In this document: positions 54,578 through 63,790 of the stretch, in pieces
Position numbering within the stretch: the stretch's first letter is position 1
How the letters are laid out: each line of letters starts with the position of its first letter
NCBI GenBank assembly: GCA_002070955.1
Contig: MWEK01000006.1
Coordinates: 62,001-126,000, forward strand
Length of the DNA stretch: 64,000 bases
Source of the DNA: Planctomycetes bacterium ADurb.Bin069
GTDB taxonomy: Bacteria > Planctomycetota > UBA8108 > UBA8890 > UBA8898
Direction of reading: 5' to 3'
Notes under the pieces: model-generated
Told to the model about the DNA's origin: nothing
Seen by the model: the letters and a program-made list of their open reading frames with translations, nothing else
Database searches by the model: none
Program-made: the position numbers and the translations under genes

Positions 54578-56964
54578 TGGGGAGGGGCGGCGTGGGGCAC
54601 AGGAAGGAACGGCGAGCCGCCGGCGCGCGATACGCGCCGTTGCTGCTGCTGCCGCTGGCGTGCGCCGCGGCCGGCGCCGGCGCGCCTTCGGCGGAGGGGC
54701 CGGCGCCGGCGGTCGTAGGCTCCCGGAGCTGCAAGCGCTGCCACGAGGACTTCTACGAGAAATGGGTTTCCTCCTGGCATGGGCTCGCCATGCAGCCTTA
54801 TTCGAAGGCCTGGGCCGCGCGGACGCTGGTTCCCATGGAGGCGCCCATCGCGGTGCGCGGCACGCGCTACCGCTTCGACCTGAACGCCGGCGCCGTGCTG
54901 GAGGAGGTCTCGGTCGGAGTCAAGACTTACCCCCTGGCCCACGTCATGGGGGGCAAGAACACGGCGTACTTCCTGACGCCCTTCGTCCGCGGGCGGCTGC
55001 AGGTCCTGCCGCTCGCCTTCGACACCCGGCGGCGGGAGTGGTATGACACGACGGGGAGCATGGTGCGCCACTTCCCCCACGCGGTCGACGCCCCCGTCGA
55101 CTGGACCGATCCGTTTCTGACGTTCAACACCTCGTGCTACGGATGCCACGTGTCGCAGATCTCGAAGCGCTACGACCTCGCCACCGACGCTTACCGCACC
55201 GAGTGGGTCGAGCCCGGCATCAACTGCGAGACGTGCCACGGGCCGGGAGAGCGGCACGTCGCGGCGATGGAGGCGCTGGCGCCGGGCGCGGCGCCCGGGG
55301 ACTTGGAGATCATCGCTGCCAGGCGGTTGACGCCGGCGCAGACCAACTCGCTGTGCGGCGCATGCCACGCGAAGGCCGGGCCGTTCACGGCGGGCCTCAT
55401 GCCGGGCGACGAGTTTTTCGACCACTACGTGCTCACTTGTCTCGAGCACCCCGACTTCCACCCCGACGGCCGCGACCTCGGGGAGAATTTCACCCATACG
55501 ACCTGGCTGCTGAGCCCCTGCCTCAAGGCGCCCGACCTCACGTGCATGCACTGCCACACGTCGTCGGGCAGGAACAAGCACGCCGGCGCCGCGGCGGACA
55601 ACGCCTGCCTCCCGTGCCACGAGCGGCAGGTGGGGAACCCGGCGGCGCATTCGCATCATACCGCCGAGAGCGAGGGAAGCCGGTGCGTCGCCTGCCACAT
55701 GCCGGAGACCGAGTTCGCGCGCATGCGGCGCCACGACCACAGCATGCGCCCCCCCGCGCCCGCCGCGACCGCCGCGTTCGGCTCGCCGAACGCCTGCGGC
55801 ATCTGCCACCCCGACAAGGACGCGGCCTGGGCCGACCGCCTCGTCCGGGAATGGTATCCGCGCGACTACCAGGCGCCGATGCTGTGGACGGGCGCGCTCG
55901 TGGCCGCGGCGCGCGCCCGCCGCTGGGAGCGCCTGGAGGAGATGGGCGATTACGTGGCGGGCCGCGGCCGCAACGAGGTGGTCGCGGCGTCGCTGGTGCG
56001 GCTCCTCGCGGCCTGCGAGGACGCCCGCAAGTGGCCCGTGGTGTACGCGGCGGCGCGGGATCCTTCGCCCCTGGTGCGCGGCAGCGCGGCGCGGGCGCTG
56101 GCGGCCGCGCCGGCGCCGGACCCCCGCCGCGCCCTCGAGGTCCTGGGCGAGCTGGCGCGCGATCCGCGGCGCGGCGTCAGGTTCGAGGCGGCGTCGGTGC
56201 TCGCGCGCGTTCCGGTCGAGGCCCTGCCCGCCGCCGCCCGCGCGGCGGCCGCCGCCTGCATCGCCGAATACGAAACGCTGCTCCGCGCCCGCACCGATGA
56301 CTTCGCCGGCCACTACAACTTGGGGAACCTCGCCCAAGACCGGGGCGACTTCGACAAGGCGCTGGCGAGCTATGCGGCGGCGCGGCGGCTCAACCCGTCG
56401 TTCATCCCGGCGCGCGTCAACATGGCTCTTTGCCACGCGCGGCGCGGCGACAACGACGCGGCCGAACGCGAGCTCAGGGACGCCCTGCGCATCGAACCGC
56501 AGAGCGCCGAGGCGCTCTTCAATCTCGGGCTCCTGCGGGCCGAGCGGGGCGATCCGGGCGAGGCGGAGCAGTGCCTGCGCGCCGCGCTGAAGGCCGACCC
56601 GCACCTCGCGCAGGCGGCGTACAACCTCGCCGTGATGGTGATCGGAGAGCGTCCCGACGAGGGGCTGAGGCTCTTCATGCAGGCGGTGGAGGAGGCGCCG
56701 TCGGAGCCGCGCTACTCCTATGCCTTCGCCTTTCACCTGCGCCGCCTGGGCGAGCCCCGCCGCGCCATCGAAATCCTGCGCTCTCTCGGCGCGCGGAGCC
56801 CGCCTGGCGGCGAGGTGATCGCGCTGCTCGGCCTGCTCTACGAGGAAACCGGCGCGTTGGACGAGGCTCGGGCCCTCTATCGCGAGGCGCGCGGGCGCGC
56901 CGACCTGCCCGAAGGAGTCAGGCTGGAATGCGCGGCGCGGCTGGCGGCGTTGGAGGGACGTTGA
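54577..56964 (+). CDS. octaheme cytochrome c with HEAT/TPR domain
   Basis: 795 residues. Signal peptide near residues 18-40, then eight CxxCH heme-c sites at C52, C187, C217, C260, C323, C344, C370 and C407, in a cytochrome-c554-like arrangement (GSRSCKRCHEDFYEKWVSSWH). Residues about 470-590 are helical repeats, and 600-790 are TPR repeats (HYNLGNLAQDRGDFDKAL, ALFNLGLLRAERGDPGEA). It would be a periplasmic electron carrier or reductase on a protein-interaction scaffold. Coupled to the barrel protein, it could form a porin-cytochrome conduit. Substrate (nitrite, hydroxylamine, metal) cannot be told. Confidence 0.88.
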   Translation: MGRGGVGHRKERRAAGARYAPLLLLPLACAAAGAGAPSAEGPAPAVVGSRSCKRCHEDFYEKWVSSWHGLAMQPYSKAWAARTLVPMEAPIAVRGTRYRFDLNAGAVLEEVSVGVKTYPLAHVMGGKNTAYFLTPFVRGRLQVLPLAFDTRRREWYDTTGSMVRHFPHAVDAPVDWTDPFLTFNTSCYGCHVSQISKRYDLATDAYRTEWVEPGINCETCHGPGERHVAAMEALAPGAAPGDLEIIAARRLTPAQTNSLCGACHAKAGPFTAGLMPGDEFFDHYVLTCLEHPDFHPDGRDLGENFTHTTWLLSPCLKAPDLTCMHCHTSSGRNKHAGAAADNACLPCHERQVGNPAAHSHHTAESEGSRCVACHMPETEFARMRRHDHSMRPPAPAATAAFGSPNACGICHPDKDAAWADRLVREWYPRDYQAPMLWTGALVAAARARRWERLEEMGDYVAGRGRNEVVAASLVRLLAACEDARKWPVVYAAARDPSPLVRGSAARALAAAPAPDPRRALEVLGELARDPRRGVRFEAASVLARVPVEALPAAARAAAAACIAEYETLLRARTDDFAGHYNLGNLAQDRGDFDKALASYAAARRLNPSFIPARVNMALCHARRGDNDAAERELRDALRIEPQSAEALFNLGLLRAERGDPGEAEQCLRAALKADPHLAQAAYNLAVMVIGERPDEGLRLFMQAVEEAPSEPRYSYAFAFHLRRLGEPRRAIEILRSLGARSPPGGEVIALLGLLYEETGALDEARALYREARGRADLPEGVRLECAARLAALEGR

Positions 56965-57099
56965 CGCCGGCTGGGCCCCGCGAAGCGCTTTCCGCATGAA
57001 CAGGATCGACGCCGGCAGGCCGGCTTACGGCCTTGGCGCGCCCCCCGATGCGGAACTTCTGTCCTGCACGGGGCCAGGCAGCCGCCCGGAACGGTTCAA

Positions 57100-57128
57100 T
57101 TGACGCCCCTGCCGCCCAGGTCTATATT
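57100..57128 (+). promoter_or_regulatory. sigma70-like promoter giving a leaderless antiporter mRNA
   Basis: TTGACG, 17-bp spacer, TATATT, then 6 nt to the ATG at 57135. The geometry is identical to the archaemetzincin promoter at 13022. Confidence 0.65.
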
Positions 57129-57134
57129 GGGAAC

Positions 57135-58643
57135 ATGATACCGATCGAATACGTCCTGCTGATAGGATCGCTCCTGATCATCATCAGCATCGGCGTCGCC
57201 AGGCTCTCGGAGGACTTCGGGGTTCCGGTCCTCTTGTTGTTTCTCGGCATCGGCATGCTCGCCGGCTCCGAAGGGCCGGGCCGCATCGTATTCCACAACG
57301 CCGAGTTGGCCCAGGCCGTGGGCATCATGGCCCTGGTCGTCATTCTTTTCGCGGGCGGGCTTGACACGAGCTGGTCCGATGTCAAGCCGGTGTTCCGATC
57401 GGCCGCAAGCCTCGCGACGCTGGGCGTCTTTCTCACGGCCGTGGCGGTGGGCCTCTTTGCCCACGTCGCCCTGGACTTCCCGCTTCTGCCCGGCCTGCTG
57501 CTCGGCGCGGTCGGTTCCTCCACCGATGCCGCCGCGGTCTTCTCGGTGCTCCGCTCGAAGAAGATCAGCCTGCGGGGCCTGCTCAAACCCCTGCTGGAGC
57601 TGGAGTCGGGCAGCAACGACCCCATGGCGGTCCTGCTCACCGTGGGGTTGATTCAAATCATTACCAATCCCGAGACGTCGTCCTTTTCCCTGGTCACGCT
57701 CTTCGTCGTTCAGATGGGACTCGGCATCCTGTTTGGGATCGCCTTCGGCAAGGCCATGGTCCTCCTGCTCAATCGTTTGAATTCCTATTACGAGGGGGTC
57801 TATCCCGTGTTCGCCCTGGCGCTGGTGGCGCTTACCTACGGCGTCACCGCGGCGGCCGGCGGCAGCGGTTTCATGGCCGTCTATATCGCGGGCTTGATCG
57901 CTGGCAACAGCCAGTTCGTGTACAAGAAGAGCATGCTGCGGTTTTTCGACGGGCTTGCCTGGCTGAGCCAGATCACCATGTTCGTCACCCTGGGGCTGCT
58001 CGTTTATCCATCTAAAATCATCGATGTCATTTGGGCCGGCCTCGCCTGTTCCGCCTTTCTGATGTTCGTCGCCCGGCCGCTGAGCGTCGTTCTGTCGCTG
58101 CTTGCGGTGCGCTTGGGGTGGCGGGAGAAGGCCCTGGTCAGTTGGGTCGGCCTGAGGGGCGCGGTCCCCGTGGTGCTGGCGACGTTTCCCCTCGTCGCGA
58201 AGCTGGAGGAATCCGAGGCGATTTTCAACATCATCTTTTTCATCGTCCTCACCTCGGCGCTCTTCCAGGGGTGGTCGATCCCCGTGGTGGCGCGCCTGCT
58301 GGGCCTGCAGGCGCCGCTCAAGATCAAACGGAGATCTCCCATCGAATTCGAGCCCTTGGATGGAGTGGACACCGAGCTCGTCGAATTCATCATTCCCTAC
58401 ACTTCCGCCGTCACCGGGAAGCCGATCGTGGAGTTGGGCCTGCCCCGCGACAGCCTCATCGTCCTGATAAACCGGAACGAGAAGTTCATGGTGCCGAGCG
58501 GGGGCACCGTGCTCGAGGCGGGCGATGTCGTCCTCGTGTTGGCGAACAAGAACAACCTGGCCGAAATCCGGCAGACGCTGATGCGGTGGAAGAAGCCCAA
58601 AGAGGAAGAGCCGGACCAGAAGGCGGCGGCGAAGCAGCCTTGA
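57135..58643 (+). CDS. K+(Na+)/H+ antiporter, CPA1 NhaP2/CvrA type
   Basis: 502 residues with 12-13 membrane helices and CPA1 motifs: VGSSTDAAAVFSVLRSKK, ELESGSNDPMAVLLTVG (ion-binding ND) and SWVGLRGAVPVVLATFPL. The C-terminal TrkA-C (RCK_C) domain follows (about 400-485: GKPIVELGLPRDSLIVLINRNEKFMVPSG, GDVVLVLANKNN), which binds nucleotides in K+/H+ antiporters of this class. It exports K+ or Na+ for pH and volume control. A longer frame starts at 57033, but the promoter position argues for 57135. Confidence 0.92.
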   Translation: MIPIEYVLLIGSLLIIISIGVARLSEDFGVPVLLLFLGIGMLAGSEGPGRIVFHNAELAQAVGIMALVVILFAGGLDTSWSDVKPVFRSAASLATLGVFLTAVAVGLFAHVALDFPLLPGLLLGAVGSSTDAAAVFSVLRSKKISLRGLLKPLLELESGSNDPMAVLLTVGLIQIITNPETSSFSLVTLFVVQMGLGILFGIAFGKAMVLLLNRLNSYYEGVYPVFALALVALTYGVTAAAGGSGFMAVYIAGLIAGNSQFVYKKSMLRFFDGLAWLSQITMFVTLGLLVYPSKIIDVIWAGLACSAFLMFVARPLSVVLSLLAVRLGWREKALVSWVGLRGAVPVVLATFPLVAKLEESEAIFNIIFFIVLTSALFQGWSIPVVARLLGLQAPLKIKRRSPIEFEPLDGVDTELVEFIIPYTSAVTGKPIVELGLPRDSLIVLINRNEKFMVPSGGTVLEAGDVVLVLANKNNLAEIRQTLMRWKKPKEEEPDQKAAAKQP

Positions 58644-58746
58644 GCTTCCCCGCGGTGGTCGGCCGGCGGCTGGCGAAGCGCTCCATTCCGAAGCTTGCGC
58701 CGGATCCCGGGTCGTTGCCCCGTTTTGTGTTGCGCCCCGCCGTCCC

Positions 58747-58774
58747 TTGATTGACGGCCCGCGCCATCTATGAT
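58747..58774 (+). promoter_or_regulatory. sigma70-like promoter of the MEMO-AMMECR1 gene
   Basis: TTGATT, 16-bp spacer, TATGAT; start site about 25 nt before the ATG at 58805. Confidence 0.5.
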
Positions 58775-58804
58775 GAGGGCGGCCGAGCGTGCGAGGTGAG
58801 CGCC

Positions 58805-60370
58805 ATGCGGACGATGCGACTGAGTGCGTGCGCGGTCTTGTGCGGCTGGATGGGGGCTTGTGCCGCGCCTGCCGCCGGCAAGGCCGTCCGGGAGCCCGCC
58901 GTCGCGGGCGCGTTCTATCCCGCCGGCCCGGAGGCGCTCCGGAGCGCGATCGAGGGCTGCCTGCGCGTCCAGCCCGACTTCGGAGATCTCCGCCCGTCCG
59001 CGCTTATCGCGCCCCACGCCGGATACGTCTACTCGGGAAAGTGCGCGGGGGCGGCGTACAGTCTCCTGAGGGGCATGAAGTTCGCGCGCGTGATCCTCCT
59101 CGGGCCGAGCCATTACGGCCGTTTCCGGGGCGCGGCGCTGCCGGACTATGCCGCCTTCCGGACGCCGCTTGGCGTTGTGCCCGTCGACGTCGAGGCGGTG
59201 GCGGCGCTGCGCGCGCAAGCGTTTTTCTCCTTCCAGGGCGAAGCCGACCGCCGCGAGCACTCCCTCGAGGTGCAGGTGCCGTTCCTGCAGGCGGTGCTCC
59301 CGCCTTTCAAGCTGCTGCCCATCCTGGTCGGCGCCCTGGACGGCGGCGACGCCGCGCAGGCGGCCGCGGCGCTCGCGCCCTTCGCCGGCGAGGACGCCCT
59401 TGTGGTCGCCAGTTCGGATTTCACCCATTTCGGCGCGCGCTTCGGCTTCACGCCCTTCACGCGCGACATCGAGGCGGGCATCCGCGCCCTGGATTTCGGC
59501 GCGCTCGCGCCGATTCTGGCGGGCAAGCAGGCCGCGTTTTCAGACTACATTGCGCGAACGGGCGCGACGGTGTGCGGCCGCGACCCCATCGGCGTGCTCC
59601 TGGAGATCGTGGCGCGCCGGCCCGGCTCGGCGGGGGCTCCCGGCGTCTTGTTGTCCTATGCGACCTCGGGCGAGATGACGGGCGCCCGGAGCGATGCCGC
59701 GCTGCTGAGCCAGGGGAGCGTGAGCTACGCGAGCGTCGCGTTCTGCCGGCCCGGCGCCGTGAAAGGGGGTGGAGCCGTGGAGCCGTTGGATCTGCTGCCG
59801 CGGGACCGGAAGATCGCGAGAGAATCCGAGAAAAAACTGCTTGCGCTGGCGCGCGGCGTCATCGTGCGCTACCTGGACGGCGAGCGGCACGAGGACCCGG
59901 GCGCCTACGTCGACTGGGCGGCGCTGCCCCCCGAGGCGCGCTTCAAGGCGGGCGCCTTCGTGACCCTGAAGAAACGCGGCGAGCTGCGGGGCTGCATCGG
60001 CACGATCATGCCCGAGGAGGCGCTCTGGGAGGCGGTGGTCAAGAACGCGATAAACGCCGCGGCGCGCGACCGGCGCTTCGCGCCCGTCGCGAAGGAAGAA
60101 GCCGGCGAAATTTCCATCGAGATTTCCGTGCTGACGCCGCCGCGGGAGGTCAAAAGCCCCGAGGAGTTCACCGTCGGACGGCACGGCATCCTCATGGAGA
60201 AAGCCGGACGGCGCGCCATCTTCCTGCCGCAGGTCGCGCCCGAGCAGGGCTGGAACCGCGAGCAAACCCTCGATCACCTCGCCGTGAAGGCGGGGCTCGC
60301 GCCGGAGGCTTGGCGCGAGGGGACGCGCTTCTGGGTCTTCGAGGCGCAGGTGTTCGGCGAGGATGAGTGA
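58805..60370 (+). CDS. exported MEMO1-AMMECR1 fusion (AmmeMemoRadiSam components)
   Basis: 521 residues. GAGGTGA lies before the ATG. Residues 1-25 are a signal with a near-lipobox (GWMGAC). The MEMO domain (about 30-300) has REPAVAGAFYPA, IAPHAGYVYSGK, GPSHYGRF, EHSLEVQVPFLQ and SSDFTHFG, the His and acidic residues of the MEMO1 metal site. The AMMECR1 domain (about 340-520) has GAFVTLKKRGELRGCIGT and IEISVLTPPREV, FLPQVAPEQGWNREQTL. In many bacteria and archaea these two plus a radical SAM enzyme form a three-gene system; the radical SAM gene is not in this window. Export would be unusual. Confidence 0.9.
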   Translation: MRTMRLSACAVLCGWMGACAAPAAGKAVREPAVAGAFYPAGPEALRSAIEGCLRVQPDFGDLRPSALIAPHAGYVYSGKCAGAAYSLLRGMKFARVILLGPSHYGRFRGAALPDYAAFRTPLGVVPVDVEAVAALRAQAFFSFQGEADRREHSLEVQVPFLQAVLPPFKLLPILVGALDGGDAAQAAAALAPFAGEDALVVASSDFTHFGARFGFTPFTRDIEAGIRALDFGALAPILAGKQAAFSDYIARTGATVCGRDPIGVLLEIVARRPGSAGAPGVLLSYATSGEMTGARSDAALLSQGSVSYASVAFCRPGAVKGGGAVEPLDLLPRDRKIARESEKKLLALARGVIVRYLDGERHEDPGAYVDWAALPPEARFKAGAFVTLKKRGELRGCIGTIMPEEALWEAVVKNAINAAARDRRFAPVAKEEAGEISIEISVLTPPREVKSPEEFTVGRHGILMEKAGRRAIFLPQVAPEQGWNREQTLDHLAVKAGLAPEAWREGTRFWVFEAQVFGEDE

Positions 60371-62666
60371 CGGCCGCCCGCCGAACACATGCGCCGGCGG
60401 CGGCCGCGGAGCGAATGCCGTCAGAATCGCGGCCTTCGCGGCGGGGGCGGCGGCGCTGTGGGCCCAGGTCATCGCCGTCCGCGGGGGGCTGGTCGCCTTC
60501 GGCGGCAACGAATTGGTGCTGGCGCTTTTCTTCGCGTGGTGGCTCTTCGCGGTGGGCTTGGGAGCCCTCGCCGGCGGCGCGGCGCTCAGGCGCGCATCCG
60601 CGGAGGAGCTTCTGTGCGCGACGCTGCTTCTCTTCGCGGGCGTCGTCTTCTGGGAGTACGCGGCGGCGCGCGGGCTGCGCGGGCTGATCGGCCTGCCCGC
60701 GGGCGAATGCCCGCGCTTCGGCCAGGCCGCGGCGGGCCTCGCCCTCATCACGGTGCCCGTGAGCGGGCTGGTCGGCTTCCTGTTTCCGCTCTTGGCCGCG
60801 GCGCGCCGCGCCGGCGGCGCGGGGACCGGCGAAATTTACGGCATCGAGGCGGCGGGAAGCCTGGCCGCGGCGTGCCTGGGCACCTACTGGTTCCTCGCGC
60901 AGGGAAGGGAGGACCTGCTTGCCTTCGGCGCCGTGGCGGGGCTGCTCCTGGCCGCGGCGGTATTCGCGCGGCGGCGCGCGGCGGCCGCCTGCGCGGGCCT
61001 CCTGCTCTTGTGGGGCTGCATCGGCGGCTTCAACTTGGGCGTATTGGGGGAGTGGGGCGACCGCCTCAGGTGGAGCGGCCTCATGGGCCCTTTTCTCCTT
61101 GAGCGGTCGGCGGACACGCCCTACGGCAACATCGCCGTGCTAAAGCGGGCGGACCAGCGCCAGGTGTACTTCGACGGCCAACTCGCCTTCGCCTTTCCCG
61201 ATCCCTTCGCCGACGAGACCGAGGTCCACATCGCGGCGAGCCAGGCGCCGAGGGTCGAACGGATCGTTCTCGTCGGAGGCTCGCCCGGCATGGTGGGGGA
61301 GCTGCTCAAGTACGGGCCGTCCGAGCTGCACCTGGCGCCCTTCGACCCGGCCCTGCCCGGGGTGCTCGCGCCGTTCCTGAACGCCGGCGAGAAAGCCGCG
61401 TTGGCCGCGCCCGCCGTTCGGATGCACAGTGACGATCCGCGCGGCTTGTTCCGCGCTTTGCCCGCCCGGAGCATCGATCTGATCCTGCTGGCGGCGCCGG
61501 AGCCGTCGTCGGCGGCCCTGAACCGCTTCTACACGGGGGAGTTCTTCGAGGAGATCGAGCGCGTACGCGCCGCGGAGGGCGTGCTCGCCCTGGGCATCGA
61601 GGCCGGAATCCACCTCGAGGAGGACACGGCGGCCTATGCGGCGGCGTGCCTGGCGACGCTGCGGGCGGTGTTCCCCGAGGTCGTCGTCGCGGCGGGCGGC
61701 AGGCTGCGGTTCTTCGCATCCTCGGCGCCGGGGGCGCCGACGCGGGATCCGGACCTGCTGGCGCGGCGTTTCAGAAACCGCGGCATCGCGACGAAGTACT
61801 TCCGGGATGCGTTCTTCGCCGCGGGCGATGCCTTCCGGCCGGAGATGCTGGCGCGCACCGACGCGCGCCTGGCCCGCGGTCTCGCGGCCGCGGCGCCGGA
61901 GCGCGACACCCGGCCCACGCTTTTTCTGCGCCGCCTGATCGTCGCCGCGCGCCAGGCCGGCAGCGCGCTCGCCGAGCTTTTCAACGCGGTCCTCGGCCTC
62001 GCGCCGGCGCATGTCGCGCCTTGGGCGCTGATTCCCGGCCTGGCGATGCTGTGCCTGCGGCGGCGGCCGGCCGCGCCCGTCCTGGTGGCCGTCGGAGGCA
62101 CGGGAGCTTGGGGCATGGCGCTGGCGCTCGTCCTTCTGCTCGCCTTCCAGGTGGTGAGCGGAAGCGTGTACCACAAAATAGGCATGCTCACGGGCGCCTT
62201 CATGTGCGGCGTGAGCGCGGGCGCGCTGTGGGGGCGGCGCGTGCGGCGCGGCCGCAGGGTCCTGCTCCTGGCCGAGGCGGCCGCCTGCGCCGCGGCGCTG
62301 GCCACGCCCGTCGTGATCTACACGGCCGCGGAACTGATGCGCGCGCCGGCGATGCGCCTGGCCGCCGCGGCCGAGATCGTACTCTATGTCTGGAACGGCA
62401 TTCTGGGCGCCATCACGGGCTTGGAGTTCAGCGCCGCCAACCTGTGCCTGCGCGGCGAGGACTCGCGGCGCGGCCGGGCGGCGGCGCTGACCGACGGCGC
62501 CGACCACCTCGGCGCCTGCGCGGGGGCGCTCGTGACCGGGCTGGTGCTTCTGCCGAGCCTGGGCTTGACGGGCGCGGCGTTGTGCTGCGCGCTGCTCAAG
62601 GCGGGCACCCTGGGGGGGCTTGCGGCCGCGCGGCCGGGCGGCGGGAAAAGCCCGCCGCCGGCGTGA
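60363..62666 (+). CDS. polytopic membrane protein with degenerate spermidine-synthase domain
   Basis: 767 residues. Its ATG overlaps the last 8 nt of the MEMO-AMMECR1 gene, so they are coupled. Seven N-terminal helices, a soluble aminopropyltransferase-like domain (about 235-480: TPYGNIAVLKRADQRQVYFDGQ, IVLVGGSPGMVGELLKYGP, LNRFYTGEFF) and six or seven C-terminal helices. The active-site signature DxPDP of the family reads AAPEP here, and the GGGDG loop reads GGSPG, so catalysis of the usual polyamine reaction is doubtful. It belongs to the fused MFS-like spermidine synthases of unknown function. Confidence 0.82.
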   Translation: MSDGRPPNTCAGGGRGANAVRIAAFAAGAAALWAQVIAVRGGLVAFGGNELVLALFFAWWLFAVGLGALAGGAALRRASAEELLCATLLLFAGVVFWEYAAARGLRGLIGLPAGECPRFGQAAAGLALITVPVSGLVGFLFPLLAAARRAGGAGTGEIYGIEAAGSLAAACLGTYWFLAQGREDLLAFGAVAGLLLAAAVFARRRAAAACAGLLLLWGCIGGFNLGVLGEWGDRLRWSGLMGPFLLERSADTPYGNIAVLKRADQRQVYFDGQLAFAFPDPFADETEVHIAASQAPRVERIVLVGGSPGMVGELLKYGPSELHLAPFDPALPGVLAPFLNAGEKAALAAPAVRMHSDDPRGLFRALPARSIDLILLAAPEPSSAALNRFYTGEFFEEIERVRAAEGVLALGIEAGIHLEEDTAAYAAACLATLRAVFPEVVVAAGGRLRFFASSAPGAPTRDPDLLARRFRNRGIATKYFRDAFFAAGDAFRPEMLARTDARLARGLAAAAPERDTRPTLFLRRLIVAARQAGSALAELFNAVLGLAPAHVAPWALIPGLAMLCLRRRPAAPVLVAVGGTGAWGMALALVLLLAFQVVSGSVYHKIGMLTGAFMCGVSAGALWGRRVRRGRRVLLLAEAAACAAALATPVVIYTAAELMRAPAMRLAAAAEIVLYVWNGILGAITGLEFSAANLCLRGEDSRRGRAAALTDGADHLGACAGALVTGLVLLPSLGLTGAALCCALLKAGTLGGLAAARPGGGKSPPPA

Positions 62667-62676
62667 TGGACCCCGA

Positions 62677-62705
62677 TTGCGCTTCGGGGCGATACATGCT
62701 ATCGT
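62677..62705 (+). promoter_or_regulatory. weak sigma70-like promoter upstream of the CorA-like gene
   Basis: TTGCGC, 17-bp spacer, TATCGT, 100 nt before the ATG at 62805. Confidence 0.35.
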
Positions 62706-62804
62706 GGGCGGTTTGCCGCCGCGGGGGCGGTCCGCGGAATGCGGTCCGGGAAGTCACCGGCCCGCCGGCGAGGCGCCGGCGCGGCCCGGACGGGATGCAC
62801 GCGT

Positions 62805-63740
62805 ATGCTGCGGTGCCTTAGGATCGTCGACCAGAAGCTGGTGGAATGCGGCCCCGCCGACGGGCAGGTGTTCGTCTATATCAACCCGACCGATACCGAG
62901 CGCCGCGAGCTGGTCGATGTCTACAACATCGACGAACATACCCTGCAGTCCTCGCTGGACCCCGACGAACTGGCGCGCATCGAGGAGGAGCCTGATCACA
63001 CGGCGCTGGTTTTCAAGCGCCCGAAGCGCTACGCGGCCGAAGACCGGTTCCACTTCAAGATTCACTCCGTGGGCGCCTTCCTGTACGACCAGCGCCTGAT
63101 CGTCGTCGAGGCCGAGGATCTGCCGCTTTTCGATGGGAAGGCCTTCGCTCGCATCCAGGGTTTGCGGGACCTGGTCCTCAAGCTGATCTACCGCAGCGTC
63201 GTCCACTTCACCGAGCACTTGCGCGTCATCAACACCATTTCCGAGGAGATCGAGGCGCAGATCACCACCTCGATGGAGAACCGCAGCCTGATCCACCTGT
63301 TCATGCTGGAGAAAAGCCTGGTCTACTACCTCAACGCGATCCAAGCCAACGGCGTCCTCATCGAACGGGTGCGCATCAACGCCAACAACCCCGCGGCGCG
63401 GGGTTTCTGCAAGGAGGATGTGGAGTTCATCGACGATTTGGCCATCGAGAACAAGCAGTGCTACGAGCAGACCCGCATCTACTCCGACATTCTGGCCGGC
63501 ATGATGGATGCGCGGGCCTCGATCGTCAACAACAACCTCAACCTCAGGATGCGCACTCTCACCATCCTGATGCTCGCGGTCATGTGGCCGCCGCTCGTGT
63601 GCGGTTTCTTATCCATGAATGTGAGACTCCCCGTGGCGCAGCATGAGGGGCTCGGGCCGTTCTTCGGGGTCATCCTGGGGACGCTCGGCCCTATCGTGGC
63701 GGGTCTGCTCTGGTGGTGGTGGAAGCGGTGGCGGACGTGA
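62805..63740 (+). CDS. CorA-like divalent cation channel with SMN motif
   Basis: 311 residues of the CorA/CorA-like family: alpha/beta N-terminal cytoplasmic domain, long stalk helices (LVLKLIYRSVVHFTEHLRVINTISEEIEAQ and on) and two C-terminal membrane helices, with the basic KRWRT tail after a WWWWK run. The signature tripeptide between the helices reads S270-M271-N272 (FLSMNVRLP) instead of GMN. The Gly of GMN is nearly invariant in Mg2+ channels, so ion selectivity may differ. It lies alone, with a partial convergent gene on its right. Confidence 0.85.
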   Translation: MLRCLRIVDQKLVECGPADGQVFVYINPTDTERRELVDVYNIDEHTLQSSLDPDELARIEEEPDHTALVFKRPKRYAAEDRFHFKIHSVGAFLYDQRLIVVEAEDLPLFDGKAFARIQGLRDLVLKLIYRSVVHFTEHLRVINTISEEIEAQITTSMENRSLIHLFMLEKSLVYYLNAIQANGVLIERVRINANNPAARGFCKEDVEFIDDLAIENKQCYEQTRIYSDILAGMMDARASIVNNNLNLRMRTLTILMLAVMWPPLVCGFLSMNVRLPVAQHEGLGPFFGVILGTLGPIVAGLLWWWWKRWRT

Positions 63741-63790
63741 ACGCCTCGGGCGCTCGCCGCGCAACCGGCCGGCGCCGCCGGTCGCAATGA

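Noticed and set aside
54382..56997. 871-residue minus-strand frame
   Set aside because: Antisense to the octaheme cytochrome, whose eight CxxCH motifs settle the coding strand.
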